NCBI RefSeq assembly: GCF_019097595.1
Contig: NC_080731.1
Location: forward strand, 14,916,071 to 14,980,070
DNA from: Hemibagrus wyckioides
Lineage: Eukaryota; Chordata; Actinopteri; Siluriformes; Bagridae
Length of the DNA: 64,000 nt
Direction of reading: 5' to 3'
Position 1 is the stretch's first letter. The number at the start of each line of letters is the position of its first letter. A program made the position numbers and the translations under genes. Below the pieces are notes generated by a model that did no database searches, was not told the DNA's origin, and saw only the letters and a list, made by a program, of their open reading frames with translations. Below are positions 46,020-56,443 of this stretch, piece after piece.

Positions 46020-46545
46020 TAAATTTTTCTTTATTCTGAATTTTTGCACAATAATGAAAAAAAATCATGTTTCAAATCAAAATTCATATTTTATTATCAC
46101 TGTTCCCATGAATTTTTTTTTATTTTAATGTAAACAATCACATTTCATATCATATTTGACCCCAAACATGTGAAAAAGTCAAAGAAAACTGCCCCGTTCA
46201 GCTGCACACATGCGTTTGTCTGAAAAATCGCTTTCCCTTGCTCGTAGAGCGCTGAGACTTGCGGAATCGCATTTTCAGTGCCAAAGAAGCACAATGCAGA
46301 GAGCACACTGCGCCGAGGCAGGAAACGAGCCAGTTCGATGAAAAATGATGAAAGTTGACTTTGTTGAGTGAATTTACATGGAATATCACTGTTTCCATGT
46401 TTCTTATGAATTTTTGCACTTTCATGTAAAAAAATATATTTCATATCAAAATTCATATTTTTTATCACTTTCCCATGTTTCTTATGAATTTTGGCATTTT
46501 AATGTAAACACTTACATATCATATCTACATATCCTGTATAGGTGT
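46020..46545 (+). repeat. Diverged satellite copy upstream of the first U2 unit
   Basis: Core motif GCTGCACACATGCGTTTGTC at 46,200 and GCTGAGACTTGCGGAATCGC at 46,251, followed by two AT-rich tail units. It runs directly into the U2 upstream region. A close copy, in the same arrangement, lies at 52,725-53,135. Confidence 0.85.
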
Positions 46546-46584
46546 GGCCTGAGGCTGTCCGTTAAGCAGAGGAGATAAAAGTTT

Positions 46585-46974
46585 ATTGCTTCTTGGCCTT
46601 TTGGCTAAGATCAAGTGTTCTCTGGTCTGGTTTTGGGCTTTGACTGGGTTTGAGAAGGAGAATAGATGGAATGGGGATTGTGTAGGATCGCTTCTCAGGC
46701 TTTTTAGCTAGCATCTATTGTGTTCACTGGTCTGGCTTTTTGGCCTTGGTCTGGGTTCACGTTACAATCCTTAGTCTGGCCTTGAGAAGGTGAATGGTTA
46801 GGTATGGATATGGGTAGGATTTGTATTGGAAAAAAAAATCTGTTCTTATCAGTTTAATATCTCATACGTCCTCTATATTAAACAGGTTTTTAGAGCTGGG
46901 AGCCGGAAAAGGGGCTTGCTACGTCCGCTCCGCGGATCGGCCTGGTATTGCAGTACTTCCAGGCTTGGTGCACC
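46585..46974 (+). pseudogene. U2 snRNA-like copy split by a ~220-bp insertion
   Basis: 46585-46618 (ATTGCTTCTTGGCCTTTTGG, then CTAAGATCAAGTGT) matches the first 34 nt of vertebrate U2. 46838-46974 (ATCTGTTCTTATCAGTTTAA ... GGTGCACC) matches the rest, including the part facing U6, the Sm-site region (GGTTTTTAGAGC, altered from the usual ATTTTTGG) and the 3' stem. The branch-site recognition GTAGTA is lost; in its place is a ~220-bp segment containing a second, more diverged U2 5' end (ATCGCTTCTCAGGCTTTTTA at 46687). A 3'-box-like GTTTN..AAAA..AGA follows the end. The insertion is not flanked by GT...AG, so it is not an intron. It should not work as U2. Confidence 0.85.
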
Positions 46975-47198
46975 ATTTTCTAATGTAAAATGAAGGAGAA
47001 TCAATTGCTGAATTACTGATTTACTGACTTACTTACTTAATTACTTACTTACCAAATTATGTCTGCATTCAACCCGCCCTGTTCCCTAGCCGCCAACCCG
47101 CCCTGTTCCCCTTCACCTCCTTCTGCTCACCACTGTCAGTTGTTGCTCGTCAACCTTTCCCCACCCTTGCTCCACTCAACCACCCCAAGGGGCCGGCC

Positions 47199-47219
47199 TT
47201 ACCCTCATCGAGCATTGTG
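47199..47219 (+). promoter_or_regulatory. PSE-like element of U5 copy 1
   Basis: TTACCCTCATCGAGCATTG resembles the vertebrate proximal sequence element (CTTACCGTNACTTGAAAGT type), beginning 66 bp before the U5 start. The same sequence stands at -66 in five other U5 copies (53804, 54260, 55795, 56260, 57147). Confidence 0.6.
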
Positions 47220-47264
47220 TTTCTCCGACAAGGGTTTCCTGGGGCTACTCAGTATTTTTTCTTT

Positions 47265-47381
47265 ATAGCTTTGGTTTCTCTTAAGTCATATATAAATCTT
47301 TCGCCTTTTACTAAAGATTTCCGTGAAGAGGATCGTCTATGAGTTTGATGTATTTTTATGAGCTTTGTTCTGGCAAAGCTG
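47265..47381 (+). ncRNA. U5 snRNA-like, copy 1
   Basis: 117 nt starting ATAGCTTTGGTTTCTCTTAA. Loop 1 is intact (CGCCTTTTACTAAAGATTT), the sequence that contacts exon ends in the spliceosome. An Sm-like TATTTTTATGAGC and a 3' stem AGCTTTGTTCTGGCAAAGCT follow. Differences from vertebrate U5 are scattered in stem I. It has a PSE-like element at -66. One of the two best-preserved copies; function uncertain. Confidence 0.75.
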
Positions 47382-47501
47382 TGTATGCTTCAATGTTAAA
47401 TGGGTAGTTTCCAGGAGTTGGGTCTTATTAGGTTGTGACTTTATGCATGCCTGTATAGGTGTGGCCTGAGGCTGTCCGTTAAGCAGAAGAGATAAAAGTT
47501 T

Positions 47502-47780
47502 ATTACTTTTCCACCTTTTGGCTTATATCAAGTGTTCTCTGGTCTGGTTTTGGGCTGGGACTGTATACTGTATCCCTTCTTAGACTGGCTTTGAGACGGC
47601 GAGTGTGATGGAAAGGATAAGAAAAAAAACGAAAGAAAAAAGGGGCAGGCCTTACCCTCATCGAGCATTGTGTTTCTCCGATAAGGGTTTCCTGGTGCTG
47701 CTTGTTTTATTTTCTTTATATCTGGCAAAGCTGTGTATGCTTCAATGTTATATGGTTGGTTTCCAAGAGTTGTGTCTTAT
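47502..47780 (+). pseudogene. U2 5'-end fragment plus deleted U5
   Basis: ATTACTTTTCCACCTTTTGG is a decayed U2 5' end (47502). The U5 promoter region (CCTTACCCTCATCGAGCATT at 47650) follows, but the U5 body is deleted: TTTCTTTATATCTGGCAAAG joins the U5 start directly to its 3' stem. Confidence 0.7.
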
Positions 47781-47855
47781 TTGCTTATGTGACTTTATGC
47801 ATACCTGTATAGGTGTGGCCTGAGGCTGTCTGTTAAGTAGAGGAGATAAATGTTT

Positions 47856-48060
47856 ATTGCTTCTTGGCCTTTTGCCTAAGATCAAGTGTTCTCTGGTCTG
47901 GTTTTGGGCTTTGACTGGGTATGAGAAGGAGAATAGATGGATTGGGGTTTGTGTAGGATCGCTTCTCAGGCTATTTAGCTAGGATCTATTGTGTTCACGG
48001 GTCTGGCTTTTTGGCCTTGGTCTGGGTTCACTTTACAATCCTTAGTCTGGCCTTTAGACG
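47856..48060 (+). pseudogene. U2 5'-end tandem (two U2-like 5' ends, no 3' part)
   Basis: ATTGCTTCTTGGCCTTTTGC at 47856 and ATCGCTTCTCAGGCTATTTA at 47958. The unit is cut after TTAGTCTGGCC and joins satellite tail sequence near 48,065. Confidence 0.75.
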
Positions 48061-48064
48061 ACTA

Positions 48065-48782
48065 AAAATACCAAAATTCATAATTTTATCACTTTCCTAT
48101 GTTTCTCATGAATTTTGGCATTTTAAAGTAATCAATCACATTTCATATCATAGTTGACCCCAAACGTCAAAAAGTCACAGAAAACTGCCCCAGTCAGCTG
48201 CACACATGCGTTTGTCTAAAAACCGGGAAACAAGGGAAACTTGCTCGTAGAACGGTGAGACTTGCTGAATCGCATTTTCAGTGCCAGAGTCACACAATGC
48301 AGAGAGCACTTTTTCCAGGGTTCTTATGAATAATTGCAATTTGATGAAAAAAATCATATTTCATATTAAAATTCATATTTTTTATGACTTTCTTATGTTT
48401 ATTATGAATTTTTGCATTTTAAAGTAAACAATCACATTTCATGTCATAGTCGACACCAAACGTGAAAAAAGTCAAAGAAAACTGCCCCATTCAGCTGCAC
48501 ACATGCGTTTGTCTGAAAAACCGCTTTCCCTTGCTCGTAGAGCGCTGAGACTTGCGGAATCGCATTTTCAGCGCCAGAGAAGCACAATGCAGAGAGCACT
48601 CTGTTCAGTTCGATGAAAAATGTTGAAAGTTGACTTTATTAAGTGAATTTTCATGGAATATCACTTTTTCCATCTTTCTTATGAATTTTTCAACTTTGAT
48701 GAAAAAAATCATATTTCATATCAAAATTCATATTTTTTTATCACTTTCCCATGTTTCTTATGAATGTTGGCATTTTAATGTA
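48065..48782 (+). repeat. Two diverged satellite copies left of ERV-B
   Basis: Cores at about 48,190-48,310 and 48,480-48,600 (GCTGAGACTTGCGGAATCGC at 48,543) with AT-rich tails. They end in GGCATTTTAATGTAA, where the retroviral relic begins. The monomer phase appears to resume after the relic at about 52,720. Confidence 0.8.
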
Positions 48783-50095
48783 ACTAGAGACTAAAAGGCC
48801 CATTTCAGCCTTACTGGGATAATTTAATGCTGCAAGCATCAGTGTATAATCTGGAGCTTAGGGATGTGTGGCAGATAGCTCTCTTAACCATCCCAAATGA
48901 GGTAATATCAACAATGCCTGAAAATCTGAGATCTGGAGAACTTATAATTAAGACAGATAGAGAGAGAGATATAGAAATGTATGAATGATTGAAAGCAGCA
49001 TTGTTGGAGTTAAGAGGCTCAACACATGCAGAGTGGAACGAAGTATTGGATATAAAGCAAGTAGCAAAAGAGCCATTTGAAGTGTAAGATTTCCAGGGGA
49101 GGATTGTAAATGTGGCAGGCAAAATTATTAATATTGAGTGTGATGAAGTTATATCTTCAAGCAAAAACAGAAACTTTGGGGACTTTGGGGGGTTTTGGGA
49201 AGTGTGTCATAAAACAATTCACTCCTGTGTACCTCCCCCTCTTCAAGGAGTCAATGGTGGAACTATTTTCTGCATCTCACCAAGAATGTACCTTCTTTTA
49301 CCCTTCAGGTTCTAATCTCAAGGAATACTGAAAAAATATGATGATATACTTACTGTATGATGTTATTCATGTTTAATGTCATTCTAAAGGTTATGGTGCG
49401 ATTGTTGACAAAGGTCTAATTTCCAAATCAGAGTATACTATATCAGTGGCAGTGTAGATAAGGAGATAATGGATTCCCTTGCATTACAAATCAATCCGCT
49501 TCTATTTCAGTTGTACTCAAAAGATATAAAATTAACATGGACTAATGACCAACTTTGGTCTGGTACTCTACAGAGGGCTGTAAACTAGAGACTAAAAGGC
49601 CCATTTCAGCTCTACTGGAATAATTTAATGCTGCAAGCATCAGTGTATAATCTGTAGTTTAGGGATGTGTGACAGATAGCTCTCTTAACCATCCCAAATG
49701 AGCTAAAATCAAAAATGGCTGAAAATCTGAGATCTGGAGAACTTATAATTAAGAGAGAATGAGAGAGAGATATAGAAATGTATGAACAATTGAAAGCAGC
49801 ATTGTTGGAGTTAAGAGGACCAACACATGTAGAGTGGAACGAAATATTGGACATATAGCAAGAAGGGAAAGAGCCATTTGAAGTGTATGCAGAGTGACTG
49901 TGGTTGTCTTACAAAGAACACTCAGGGTTAGACGATGTAGAGATGGACCAGGAAGTTTAACTACAGCGTTTAAAAAATAATGCAGGATCCCACATTCAAC
50001 AATCATTGATCCATGGGGCAGAGGCACCTGGAAATACCTGTCGGGCACTAGTGGAATGGACCTCTAAAATAGAATCCAGACTAAAGCAAAACAAA
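48783..50095 (+). pseudogene. ERV-B gag, with an internal ~305-bp direct duplication
   Basis: Both copies start CTAGAGACTAAAAGGCCCAT and read NLMLQASVYNL, then ALLTIPNE and ENLRSGELIIK, with stops in each. In the second copy the sequence continues into EPFEVYAE and LWLSYKEHSGLDDVEMDQEV, placed like the capsid major homology region. The offset between the copies is about 801 bp. Sequence between them (49,440-49,584) reads as upstream gag (INPLLFQLYSKDIKLTW). Confidence 0.65.
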
Positions 50096-50124
50096 AATTC
50101 CATATACCATACAGACCACAGAGT

Positions 50125-50651
50125 TCTGTAATGGTTGAGCGTGCCAATTGTACTACCAAAGATAACATTGCTAAACAGATCATTCAGCACCAAAACAAGT
50201 GGATTGATGCATTGCCCACAGCTCTGACTGTATTGCAAGCAACCCCATCTAAAGCTACAGGTGTTAGCCCATACGAGCTTATGCCTGGAAGGGTAACGAA
50301 ACTGCCCATTGATCCAGAAATTTCTCCAGCAGGCTTGCAACACAGCAGACTGTGCTGAAACAGCTTCACAAAAGGCTAAAAGTGTTGCAGGCTCAGGCTG
50401 TGCTGAGACAGCAACAGTGTGATGTGACTAATGATGCTCATTTCAATCCAACTTCTGAAACAAAATTTACAGAAGGAGACATGATAATGATACGTGTCTT
50501 TGTAAACCAAAGTGCATTCTCTCCCGGGTGGCACGGGCCCTATGAGATTAAAGCTATCTGTAATAGCTATGTGGCTGTGTCTATCAAGGGAAAATTAAGA
50601 TGGTACCACATGTCCCAGTGCAAACTATTCAAAGGTCCAGCCAATAATTAA
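50125..50651 (+). pseudogene. ERV-B integrase, end of core and C-terminal domain
   Basis: 50131-50358 reads VERANCTTKDNIAKQII, the segment around the third catalytic residue (Glu of VER), and then ATGVSPYELMPGR. After a frame change near 50,355, 50352-50651 gives TEGDMIMIRVFVNQSAFSPG, then WHGPYEI and YHMSQCKLF, the GPY-type C-terminal domain of gamma- and epsilon-type integrases. Confidence 0.75.
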
Positions 50652-50664
50652 CTAATGTTTCTCT

Positions 50665-52336
50665 GTGCTCTTTCTCAGGCTGATCACAGCAATTCCATGG
50701 AGACAAGATGAAAGGAAGGTGTCCGGGCACACTTGCATTAAACTAGGCCAAAGGGTATCTCTTACACACACTCTGAAATGTGGGAGATGGGTGTGGAAAT
50801 ATTCAAAGGGGTCATCCACATCGTACAGCACAATACCACCTAGAAAAGTAGTCACATAGAACCAGAACCAAACTGCACAACCAAAATTTGCTGTAAAGCA
50901 GGTTCCACACATCCCACAATAGTAAACATTTCAGGAGACACACCGGCATACCCGTCCTTTCATAATATAACAGTCTGTTATCAATTTAAATTGGAGCCAG
51001 GAGCTAAAGTTGGGAGTATGCACACTCTCTATGAAAAACTCAATAATGTTGTAGATCCTAAAATGTGCTACTATGCTAAGGATCTAGAACCTGCAGTATA
51101 TAGATGCACACACTCTGAAACAATCAACACCACATATATGAGTTATACCGAATACAAATTTGATCTTACATCATATGTTCCGAATGAAAACAAACCAAAA
51201 GCCTTCATTTGGACTAGGTGAAGAGAAGGAACTTATTGTGTGGGAACATGTGAGGCTGATATGAATAGTTATAGTGGACCACAAAACTGTTCATGGACTC
51301 TACATCACTGTTTCAACCTGACCACTTGTGAGTATAGTAAGCCTAAACAATGCCCAAAATTATATCCAATCCTTCCAGGTTGTTTTATTAAGGGAAACAT
51401 TAATAAGACTTTATTGCATGATGTAAATTTGATAATGACGCATGTAACCTATAACATTTCAAATATTTTGTCTGCTTTTGCAAAACATTGTAGTTAGGAT
51501 GATAAAACAGCTACAGTCACGAATCAATGATTTAATCTCTGATTACAAAGGCAGGCTTGCAGTCCAAATTCCACCTGTACGTTCTAAGTGAGATCTGTTT
51601 GGAAATTTAGCAGGTCTCTTTGGCTCTGTGAATTCAGTTGCCAACACTTACAAAATAACAGGACAATCACAATTCTCAGCTTAGTTGGCAAACCAGGTAG
51701 CCACTGGTTTTTAACACCACCAATAGCAATGAAAATATCATCAAATCGGTTAGATCTGAAGCACAGGCGCTTCTATTGGTCAGCCATAGATTATTCAAAC
51801 AAAGCCGTACCATCGAACGTGACTTAGCCTGCAGATCATATGCACAGGATTTATTTACTGCTGCAAGACAAGATATTTTAGACCTTCGTCTTCTCAAGAC
51901 ACCTAGGCATGCTTTAAATGATCTTATAGAAATTTTAGACTTGCATAGATGGTATGCATCAGAAAAGATGAAAGATATTAAATACTCTGAATTACTGTCT
52001 ACATTGATGTTATACACTGGGAATGAGTGCACTGGGTTTTTTGCCAATTTTCCTTTTATACACCCAGAGCAAGTATTTTTCAACTCTACGACTATACGTC
52101 CTATAGGTGTAGTAGTGAAGGATCAGATCATTAAATGGGATCACCTAACAGGATATATGACTTTAAAAGGGGATGAGACTTTGTTTACCACTCGCACATG
52201 TTGTCATGAAACTTCCAGTTATGTTATTTGTACATGTAATACTTTACTACAACCTTTCTCTTCCAGTGATACTAAGCTGGTCATGCTGATGCGATTCAAG
52301 TATCTCACACACAGTGGTGTTTTGTCAGTGAAATGA
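50665..52336 (+). pseudogene. ERV-B env-like region
   Basis: Broken frames follow the integrase: 50991-51221 (YEKLNNVVDPKMCYYAKDLE), 51240-51497 (cysteine-rich, N-glycosylation sites) and 51776-52336 (TIERDLACRSYAQDLFTAAR, then NECTGFFANFPFIHP and a cysteine cluster RTCCHETSSYVICTC). DLFGNLAGLFGSVNSVAN near 51,595 is placed like a fusion-peptide region. Position and cysteine content suggest an envelope gene; no standard gamma CX6CC motif was seen in the readable parts. Confidence 0.5.
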
Positions 52337-52340
52337 ATTC

Positions 52341-52720
52341 CTTCACCTATGGCGTTTTTCACCTATTAAAATTGTTAATTTTAACTTATTCTGAGCCTAT
52401 GAAAATCATTATTATACACTTCTTTCATCTTAGCATGTGAAATTAAATCGGAACGGAGAAACCTAGGTTTATGTTGGAATGGAGTAGCCTCGACTTAATA
52501 AATTAAGAATAGTCAACCCTCTAAATTGTTATGAGCATCAGATTATACTTATATTAATTATTAACTGGAGTCAGATTATCATTATACACAGAGCTCAAAG
52601 AATGAATCCGAATTTTAATAAATGAAGCAAAGTCATCTAGAAACGCAAAGGAAAGGTAGAATATGAGATCCCTTCACCCATGCCGTTGAATTCCGTGGAT
52701 GGGTCAGTAGGTGGTCCATA
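52341..52720. other. Right flank of ERV-B
   Basis: AT-rich, no frame. It may include the remnant of a 3' LTR, but no counterpart was found on the left. Confidence 0.35.
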
Positions 52721-52724
52721 AAAT

Positions 52725-53135
52725 GTAAACAATCCCATTTCATAATATAGTTCACCCCAAATATGTGAAAACAGTCAAAGAAAACTGCCCCATTCAGCTG
52801 CACACATGCGTTTGTCTGAAAAACCGCTTTCCCTTGCTCGTAGAGCGCTGAGACTTGCGGAATCGCATTTTCAGCGCCAGAGAAGCACAATGCAGAGAGC
52901 ACTCTGCGCTGAGGCAGGAACCGAGCCAGTTCGATGAAAAATGATGAAAGTTGACTTTGGTAAGTGAATTTTCCTGGAATATCACTGTTTCCACGTTTCT
53001 TATGAATTTTTGCACTTTCATGTAAAAAATCATGTTTCATATCAAAATTCAAATTTTTTATGACTTTCCCATATATCTTATGAATTTTGGCATTTTAATG
53101 TAAACACTTACATATCATATCTACATATCCTGTAT
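52725..53135 (+). repeat. Diverged satellite copy upstream of the second U2 unit
   Basis: Same arrangement as 46,145-46,545: core, AT-rich tail, then CTTACATATCATATCTACAT and the U2 upstream region. Confidence 0.85.
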
Positions 53136-53180
53136 AGTTGTGGCCTGAGGTTGTCCGTTAAGCAGAGGAGGTAAAAGTTT

Positions 53181-53571
53181 ATTGCTTCTTGGCCTTTTGG
53201 CTAAGATCAAGTGTTCTCTGGTCTGGTTTTGGGCTTTGAATGGGTTTGAGAAGGAGAATAGATAGAATGGGGATTGTGTAGGATCGCTTCTCAGGCTTTT
53301 TAGCTAGGATCTATTGTGTTCACTGGTCTGGCTTTTTGGCCTTGGTCTGGGTTCAAGTTACAATCCTTAGTCTGGCCTTGAGAAGGTGAATGGTTAGGTA
53401 TGGATATGGGTAGGATTTGGATTGGAAAAAAAAAATCTGTTCTTATCAGTTTAATATCTCATACGTCCTCTATATTAAACAGATTTTTAGAGTTGGGAGC
53501 CGGAAAAGGGGCTTGCTACGTCCGCTCCGCGGATCGGCCTGGAATTGCAGTACTTCCAGGCTTGGTGCACC
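53181..53571 (+). pseudogene. U2 snRNA-like copy 2 with the same insertion
   Basis: 5' part at 53181 (ATTGCTTCTTGGCCTTTTGG), second U2 5' end at about 53283, 3' part 53435-53571. The layout is nearly identical to the copy at 46585, 6,596 bp upstream. The Sm-site region reads AGATTTTTAGAG, slightly closer to the standard. Confidence 0.85.
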
Positions 53572-53869
53572 GTTTTCTAATGTAAAATGAAGGAGAATCA
53601 ATTGCTGAATTACTGATTTACTGACTTACTTACTTACTTACTTAATTACTTACTTACCAAATTATGTCTGCATTCAACCCGCCCTGTTCCCTAGCCGCCA
53701 ACCCGCCCTGTTCCCCTTCACCTCCTTCTGCTCACCACTGTCAGTTGTTGCTCGTCAACCTTTCCCCACCCTTGCTCCACTCAACCACCCCAAGGGGCCA
53801 GCCTTACCCTCATCGAGCATTGTGTTTCTCCGACAAGGGTTTCCTGGGGCTACTCAGTATTTTTTCTTT

Positions 53870-53986
53870 ATAGCTTTGGTTTCTCTTAAATCTTATATAA
53901 GTCTTTTGCCTTTTACTAAAGGTTTCCGTGAAGAGGATTGTCTATGAGTTTGATGTATTTTTATGAGCTTTGTTCTGGCAAAGCTG
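53870..53986 (+). ncRNA. U5 snRNA-like, copy 2
   Basis: Starts ATAGCTTTGGTTTCTCTTAA; loop 1 GCCTTTTAC is intact, the Sm-like TATTTTTATG and the 3' stem are present. PSE-like element at 53804-53824 (-66). Close paralogue of copy 1. Confidence 0.75.
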
Positions 53987-54107
53987 TGTATGCTTCAATG
54001 TTAAATGGGTAGTTTCCAGGAGTTGGGTCTTATTTGGTTGTGACTTTATGCATGCCTGTATAGGTGTGGCCTGAGGCTGTCCGTTAAGCAGAAGAGATAA
54101 AAGTTTA

Positions 54108-54442
54108 TTACTTTTTGGTCTTTTGGCTTATATCAAGTGTTGTCTGGTCTGGCTTTGGGCTGTGACTGTATTCACATTGCCCTTCTTAGTCTGGCTTTGA
54201 GACGACGAGTGTGACGGAATGGTAATAAAAAAAACCGAAAGAAAAAAAAGGGGCCGGCCTTACCCTCATCGAGCATTGTGTTTCTCCGACAAGGGTTTCC
54301 TGGTGCTGCTTGCCTTTTTTTCTTTATAGCTCTGGTTTCTTTTGAGTCATGCATAAATCTTTTGGTTTTTACTAATGATTATTGTGGAGAGAAACATCAA
54401 AGAGTTTGATGTATTTTTATGAGCTGTGCTCTGGTAAAACTG
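54108..54442 (+). pseudogene. U2 5'-end fragment followed by decayed U5, copy 3
   Basis: U2-like ATTACTTTTTGGTCTTTTGG at 54108; PSE-like element at 54260; U5 body 54326-54442 with a damaged loop 1 (GGTTTTTACTAATGATT). Confidence 0.7.
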
Positions 54443-54558
54443 TGTATATGTTATATGGGTAGTTTCCAGGAGTTGGGTCTTATTTGCTTATGTGACTTTA
54501 TGCATACCTGAACAGGTGTGGCCTGAGGTTGTCCGTTAAGCAGAGGAGATAAATGTTT

Positions 54559-54765
54559 ATTGCTTCTTGGCCTTTTGGCTAAGATCAAGTGTTCTCTGGT
54601 CTGGTTTTGGGCTTTGACTGGATATGAGAAGGAGAATAGATGGATTGGGGTTTGTGTAGGATCACTTCTCAGGCTTTTTAGCTAGGATCTATTGTGTTCA
54701 CTGGTCTGGCTTTTTGGCCTTGGTCTGGGTACACTTTAGAATCCTTAGTCTGGCCTTTACAAGAC
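54559..54765 (+). pseudogene. U2 5'-end tandem (second example)
   Basis: ATTGCTTCTTGGCCTTTTGG at 54559 and a second U2-like 5' end at about 54658. Like 47856-48060 it lacks the 3' half and joins satellite tail at about 54,770. Confidence 0.75.
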
Positions 54766-54769
54766 TAAA

Positions 54770-54921
54770 AATACCAAAATTCATAATTTTATCACTTTCC
54801 TATGTTTATTATGAATTTTTGCATTTTAAAGTAAACAATCACATTTCATATCATAGTCAACACCAACATGTGAAAAAAGTCAAAGTAAACTGCCCCATTC
54901 AGCTGCACACATGCGTTTGTT
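54770..54921 (+). repeat. Satellite fragment joined to a U5 promoter region
   Basis: The satellite core begins (CATTCAGCTGCACACATGCG) but switches at about 54,921 to TTCGACAAGGGTTTCCTGGT, the sequence just upstream of U5. Confidence 0.8.
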
Positions 54922-54961
54922 TCGACAAGGGTTTCCTGGTGCTACTCGGCTATTTTTCTTT

Positions 54962-55078
54962 ATATCTCTGGTTTCTCTTAAGTCATGCATAAATCTTTCG
55001 CCTTTTGCTAAAGATTTCCGTGGAGAGGATCGTCCATGAGTTTGATGTATTTTTGTGAGCTTTGCTCTGGCAAAGCTG
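54962..55078 (+). ncRNA. U5 snRNA-like, copy 4
   Basis: Starts ATATCTCTGGTTTCTCTTAA and is well preserved, with loop 1 CGCCTTTTGCTAAAGATTT (one change, A to G) and GTGGAGAGGAT close to the vertebrate sequence. The PSE-like element has been replaced by satellite sequence, so it is probably silent. Confidence 0.7.
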
Positions 55079-55200
55079 TGTATGCTTCAATGTTAAATGG
55101 GTAGTTTCCAGGAGTTGGGTCTTATTAGCTTATGTGACTTTATGCATGCTTGTATAGGTTTGGCCTGAGGTTGTCCGTTAAGCAGAGGAGATAAAAGTTT

Positions 55201-55590
55201 AATGCTTCTTGGCCTTTTGGCTAAGATCAAGTGTTCTCTGGTCTGGTTTTGGGCTTTGACTGGGTTTGAGAAGGAGAATAGATGGAATGGGGTTTGTGTA
55301 GGATCGCTTCTCAGGCTTTTTAGCTAGGATCTATTGTGTTCACTGGTCTGGCTTTTTGGCCAAGGTCTGGGTTCACGTTACAATCCTTGGTCTGGCCTTG
55401 AGAAGGTGAATGGTGAGGTATGGATATGGGTAGGATTTAGATTGGAAAAAAAAATCTGTTCTTATCAGTTCAATAACTCCTACGTCCTCTAAATTGAACA
55501 GATTTGTAAAGCTGGGAGCCGGAAAAGGGGCTTGCTATGTCCGCTCCGCGGATCAGCCTGGTATTGCAGTACTTCTAGTCTTGGTGCACC
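55201..55590 (+). pseudogene. U2 snRNA-like copy 3 with the same insertion
   Basis: 5' part at 55201 (AATGCTTCTTGGCCTTTTGG), second U2 5' end at about 55303, 3' part 55454-55590. More diverged than the other two. A TTACTTAC microsatellite follows at 55,640-55,665. Confidence 0.8.
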
Positions 55591-55860
55591 GTTTTCTAAT
55601 GTAAAATGAAGGAGAATCAATTACTGATTTACTGATTTATTGACTTACTTACTTACTTACTTACCAAATTATGTCTGCATTCAACCTGCCCTGTTCCCTA
55701 GCCTATCTACACCTGCTTCTGCTCACCACTGTCAGTTGTTTCTCGTCAAACTTTCCCCACCCTTTCTCCACTCAACCAACCCAAGGGGCCGGCCTTACCC
55801 TCATCGAGCATTGTGTTTCTCCGACAAGGGTTTCCTGGTGCTGCTTGGGTTTTTTCCTTT

Positions 55861-55976
55861 ATAGCTGTGGTTTCTCTTAAGTCATGCATGAATCTTTCGT
55901 CTTTTGTTAAAGATTTCCGTGGAGTGGAACATCATTTAGTTTAATGTATTTACTTGTGCTTTGTTCTGGCAATGCT
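55861..55976 (+). pseudogene. U5 snRNA-like, copy 5
   Basis: PSE-like element at 55795 (-66). Loop 1 is changed (CGTCTTTTGTTAAAG) and the Sm region reads TATTTACTTG, so it is probably inactive. Confidence 0.65.
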
Positions 55977-56099
55977 GTGTATGCTTCAATGTTAAATGGG
56001 GAGTTTCCAGGAGTTGGGTCTTATTTGCTTATGTGACTTTATGCATGCCTATATAGGTGTGGCCTGAGGCTGTCCATTAAGCAGAAGAGATAAAAATTA

Positions 56100-56443
56100 A
56101 TTGCTTTTCGGCCTTTCTGGCTAAGATCAAGTGTTCTCTGGTCTGGCTATGGGCTGTGACTGTATTCACATTGCCCTTCTTAGTCTGGCTTTGAGAAGGC
56201 GAGTGTGACGGAAAGGATATAAAAAAAAAAAAATGAAAGAAAAAAAAAAGGGGCTGGCTTTACCCTCATCGAGCATTGTGTTTCTCCAACAAGGGTTTCC
56301 TGGTGCTGCTCTCTCTTTTTCTTTTATAGCTCTGGTTTCTCTTAAGTCATGCATAAATCTATTGCTTTTTTTCTAATGGTTTCTGTGGAGAGGAACATCA
56401 ATGAGTTTCATGTGTTTTTGTGAGCTGTGCTCTAGCAAAGCTG
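56100..56443 (+). pseudogene. U2 5'-end fragment followed by U5, copy 6
   Basis: U2-like ATTGCTTTTCGGCCTTTCTG at 56100; PSE-like element at 56260; U5 body 56326-56443 with a damaged loop 1 (TTGCTTTTTTTCTAATGG). Confidence 0.65.

Larger units (their letters stand above)
48783..52340 (+). mobile_element. Second degraded endogenous retrovirus (ERV-B), plus strand
   Basis: In order: a duplicated gag segment (48784-49089 and 49585-49890), capsid sequence to about 50,090, integrase end (50,125-50,651) and env (50,665-52,336). Protease, reverse transcriptase, RNase H and most of the integrase core are missing. No LTR was identified. Satellite sequence flanks both sides. Its env is not similar by eye to that of ERV-A. 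Confidence 0.75.

Noticed and set aside
46618..46838. The U2 insertion as an spliceosomal intron in an snRNA gene
   Set aside because: The insertion is not bounded by GT...AG (it starts TCTCTGG and ends in an A run), and the GTAGTA bases of U2 are absent, so precise removal would not restore U2.
47059..47268. 69-codon proline-rich frame before U5 (repeated at 53,664 and 55,640)
   Set aside because: It spans the U2-U5 spacer and the PSE-like element, and recurs only because the spacer is duplicated.
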